DNA of 13,692 nt. It comes from Leptolinea sp. UBA4782 (GTDB lineage: Bacteria > Chloroflexota > Anaerolineae > Anaerolineales > Anaerolineaceae). Below, in pieces: positions 13,367 to 13,692 of this stretch (position 1 is its first letter; the number at the start of each line of letters is the position of its first letter). The translations under genes and the position numbers were made by a program. The notes under the pieces were generated by a model. The model saw only the letters and a program-made list of their open reading frames with translations. It had not been told where the DNA came from and did not search any database. Location: NCBI GenBank assembly GCA_002403095.1, contig DHHC01000002.1, positions 13,463 to 27,154 on the forward strand. Reading direction: 5' to 3'.

Positions 13367-13692
13367 ATGGAAGAACTCAAGTACCACCGCATTTTGCTGA
13401 AATTAAGCGGCGAGGCTCTCGGGAATACCTCAGGGACCGGCATTGACCCGCAACAGGCTGTCCAAATTGCCCGCATGGTTGGTTCTGTCAGGCAGATGGG
13501 CGTGGATGTTGCCATTGTGATCGGCGCCGGCAACCTTTGGCGCGGCAGGGTTGGGATTGAGACAGGAATGGACCGTGCCACTGCAGATTACATGGGGATG
13601 CTGGCAACCGTTATGAACGCCCTGGCGCTCATGGATGCACTTGAGAGTATCGATGTGGTTACCCGAGTCCAATCAGCTATTGAAATGCATAC
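13367..13692 (+). CDS. pyrH: UMP kinase, 5' part (truncated by window end)
   Basis: The first 108 codons of a bacterial UMP kinase, an amino-acid kinase-fold enzyme that phosphorylates UMP to UDP with ATP in pyrimidine synthesis. Visible landmarks are the N-terminal LLKLSGEALG (phosphate-binding), IGAGNLWRG (usual form GGGNxxRG, with Ala as the second residue here) and MDRATADYMGMLATVMNALAL, the UMP-binding and hexamer-interface stretch. VVTRVQSAIEMH at the edge corresponds to the family's S-A-I segment. ATG 13367 has GGAGG (13357-13361) with a 5-nt spacer. The reading frame is open to the window end, so this is truncation and not a broken gene. Its place after rpsB-tsf matches the widespread rpsB-tsf-pyrH-frr order; frr would be expected next. 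The terminator just upstream makes its transcription source uncertain. Confidence 0.95.
   Translation, partial: MEELKYHRILLKLSGEALGNTSGTGIDPQQAVQIARMVGSVRQMGVDVAIVIGAGNLWRGRVGIETGMDRATADYMGMLATVMNALALMDALESIDVVTRVQSAIEMH

Overview
The window looks like a vertically inherited chromosomal stretch of a Chloroflexota bacterium, most likely class Anaerolineae. That assignment is an inference. It rests on a short (202-residue) EF-Ts, a GT35 phosphorylase of the DUF3417 type, a sortase encoded next to a ribosomal operon, a recurrent TGGTATAAT-type promoter element, moderately high GC, and gene families I remember as common in that class. I see no insertion sequence, CRISPR array, tRNA, rRNA, integrase or phage gene.

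Layout, left to right. Bases 1-156 hold no supportable gene, only perhaps the tail of an upstream one. A good promoter at 157-186 drives a plus-strand pair: a lipoprotein with an SH3b domain and a carboxypeptidase-regulatory-like domain (247-993), then an NfeD/ClpP-class membrane serine protease that starts at TTG (1022-2374). Converging on this pair with only 3 bp between stop codons is a minus-strand pair: an alpha-glucan phosphorylase (2931-5090) followed by a UPF0316-type membrane protein (2378-2911). An 87-90 bp divergent intergenic region then leads to a four-gene plus-strand operon. It encodes a multi-span GT-C-like membrane protein (5181-6734), a polyprenyl-phosphate-type GT2 (6762-7736), a GT4 (7711-8850, overlapping GT2 by 26 nt) and a 102-residue orphan protein (8847-9155, ATGA overlap). 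A strong bidirectional hairpin terminator (9195-9228) separates it from a minus-strand class V aminotransferase (9250-10317), a 73-residue tail-anchored protein (10429-10650) and a sortase (10672-11568). The sortase is divergent from the translation operon rpsB (11751-12671), tsf (12705-13313) and pyrH (13367 to the window end, truncated). A textbook intrinsic terminator lies between tsf and pyrH.

How the genes may work together. The GT-C/GT2/GT4 operon has the parts expected for lipid-linked sugar synthesis and transfer at the membrane, such as surface glycan or glycoprotein glycosylation. The SH3b lipoprotein, NfeD protease and sortase are all envelope proteins, but nothing in the sequence ties them into one pathway. 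rpsB-tsf-pyrH is the widely conserved translation/UMP kinase cluster. The phosphorylase acts in glycogen or maltodextrin breakdown.

I did not find a clearly new system. The points most worth checking are two promoters that nearly abut start codons (possible leaderless mRNAs), the terminator inside tsf-pyrH, a Glu-to-Gln change in the GT4 E-x7-E motif, the sortase/tail-anchor pair with no local substrate, and the uncharacterised 102-residue protein.
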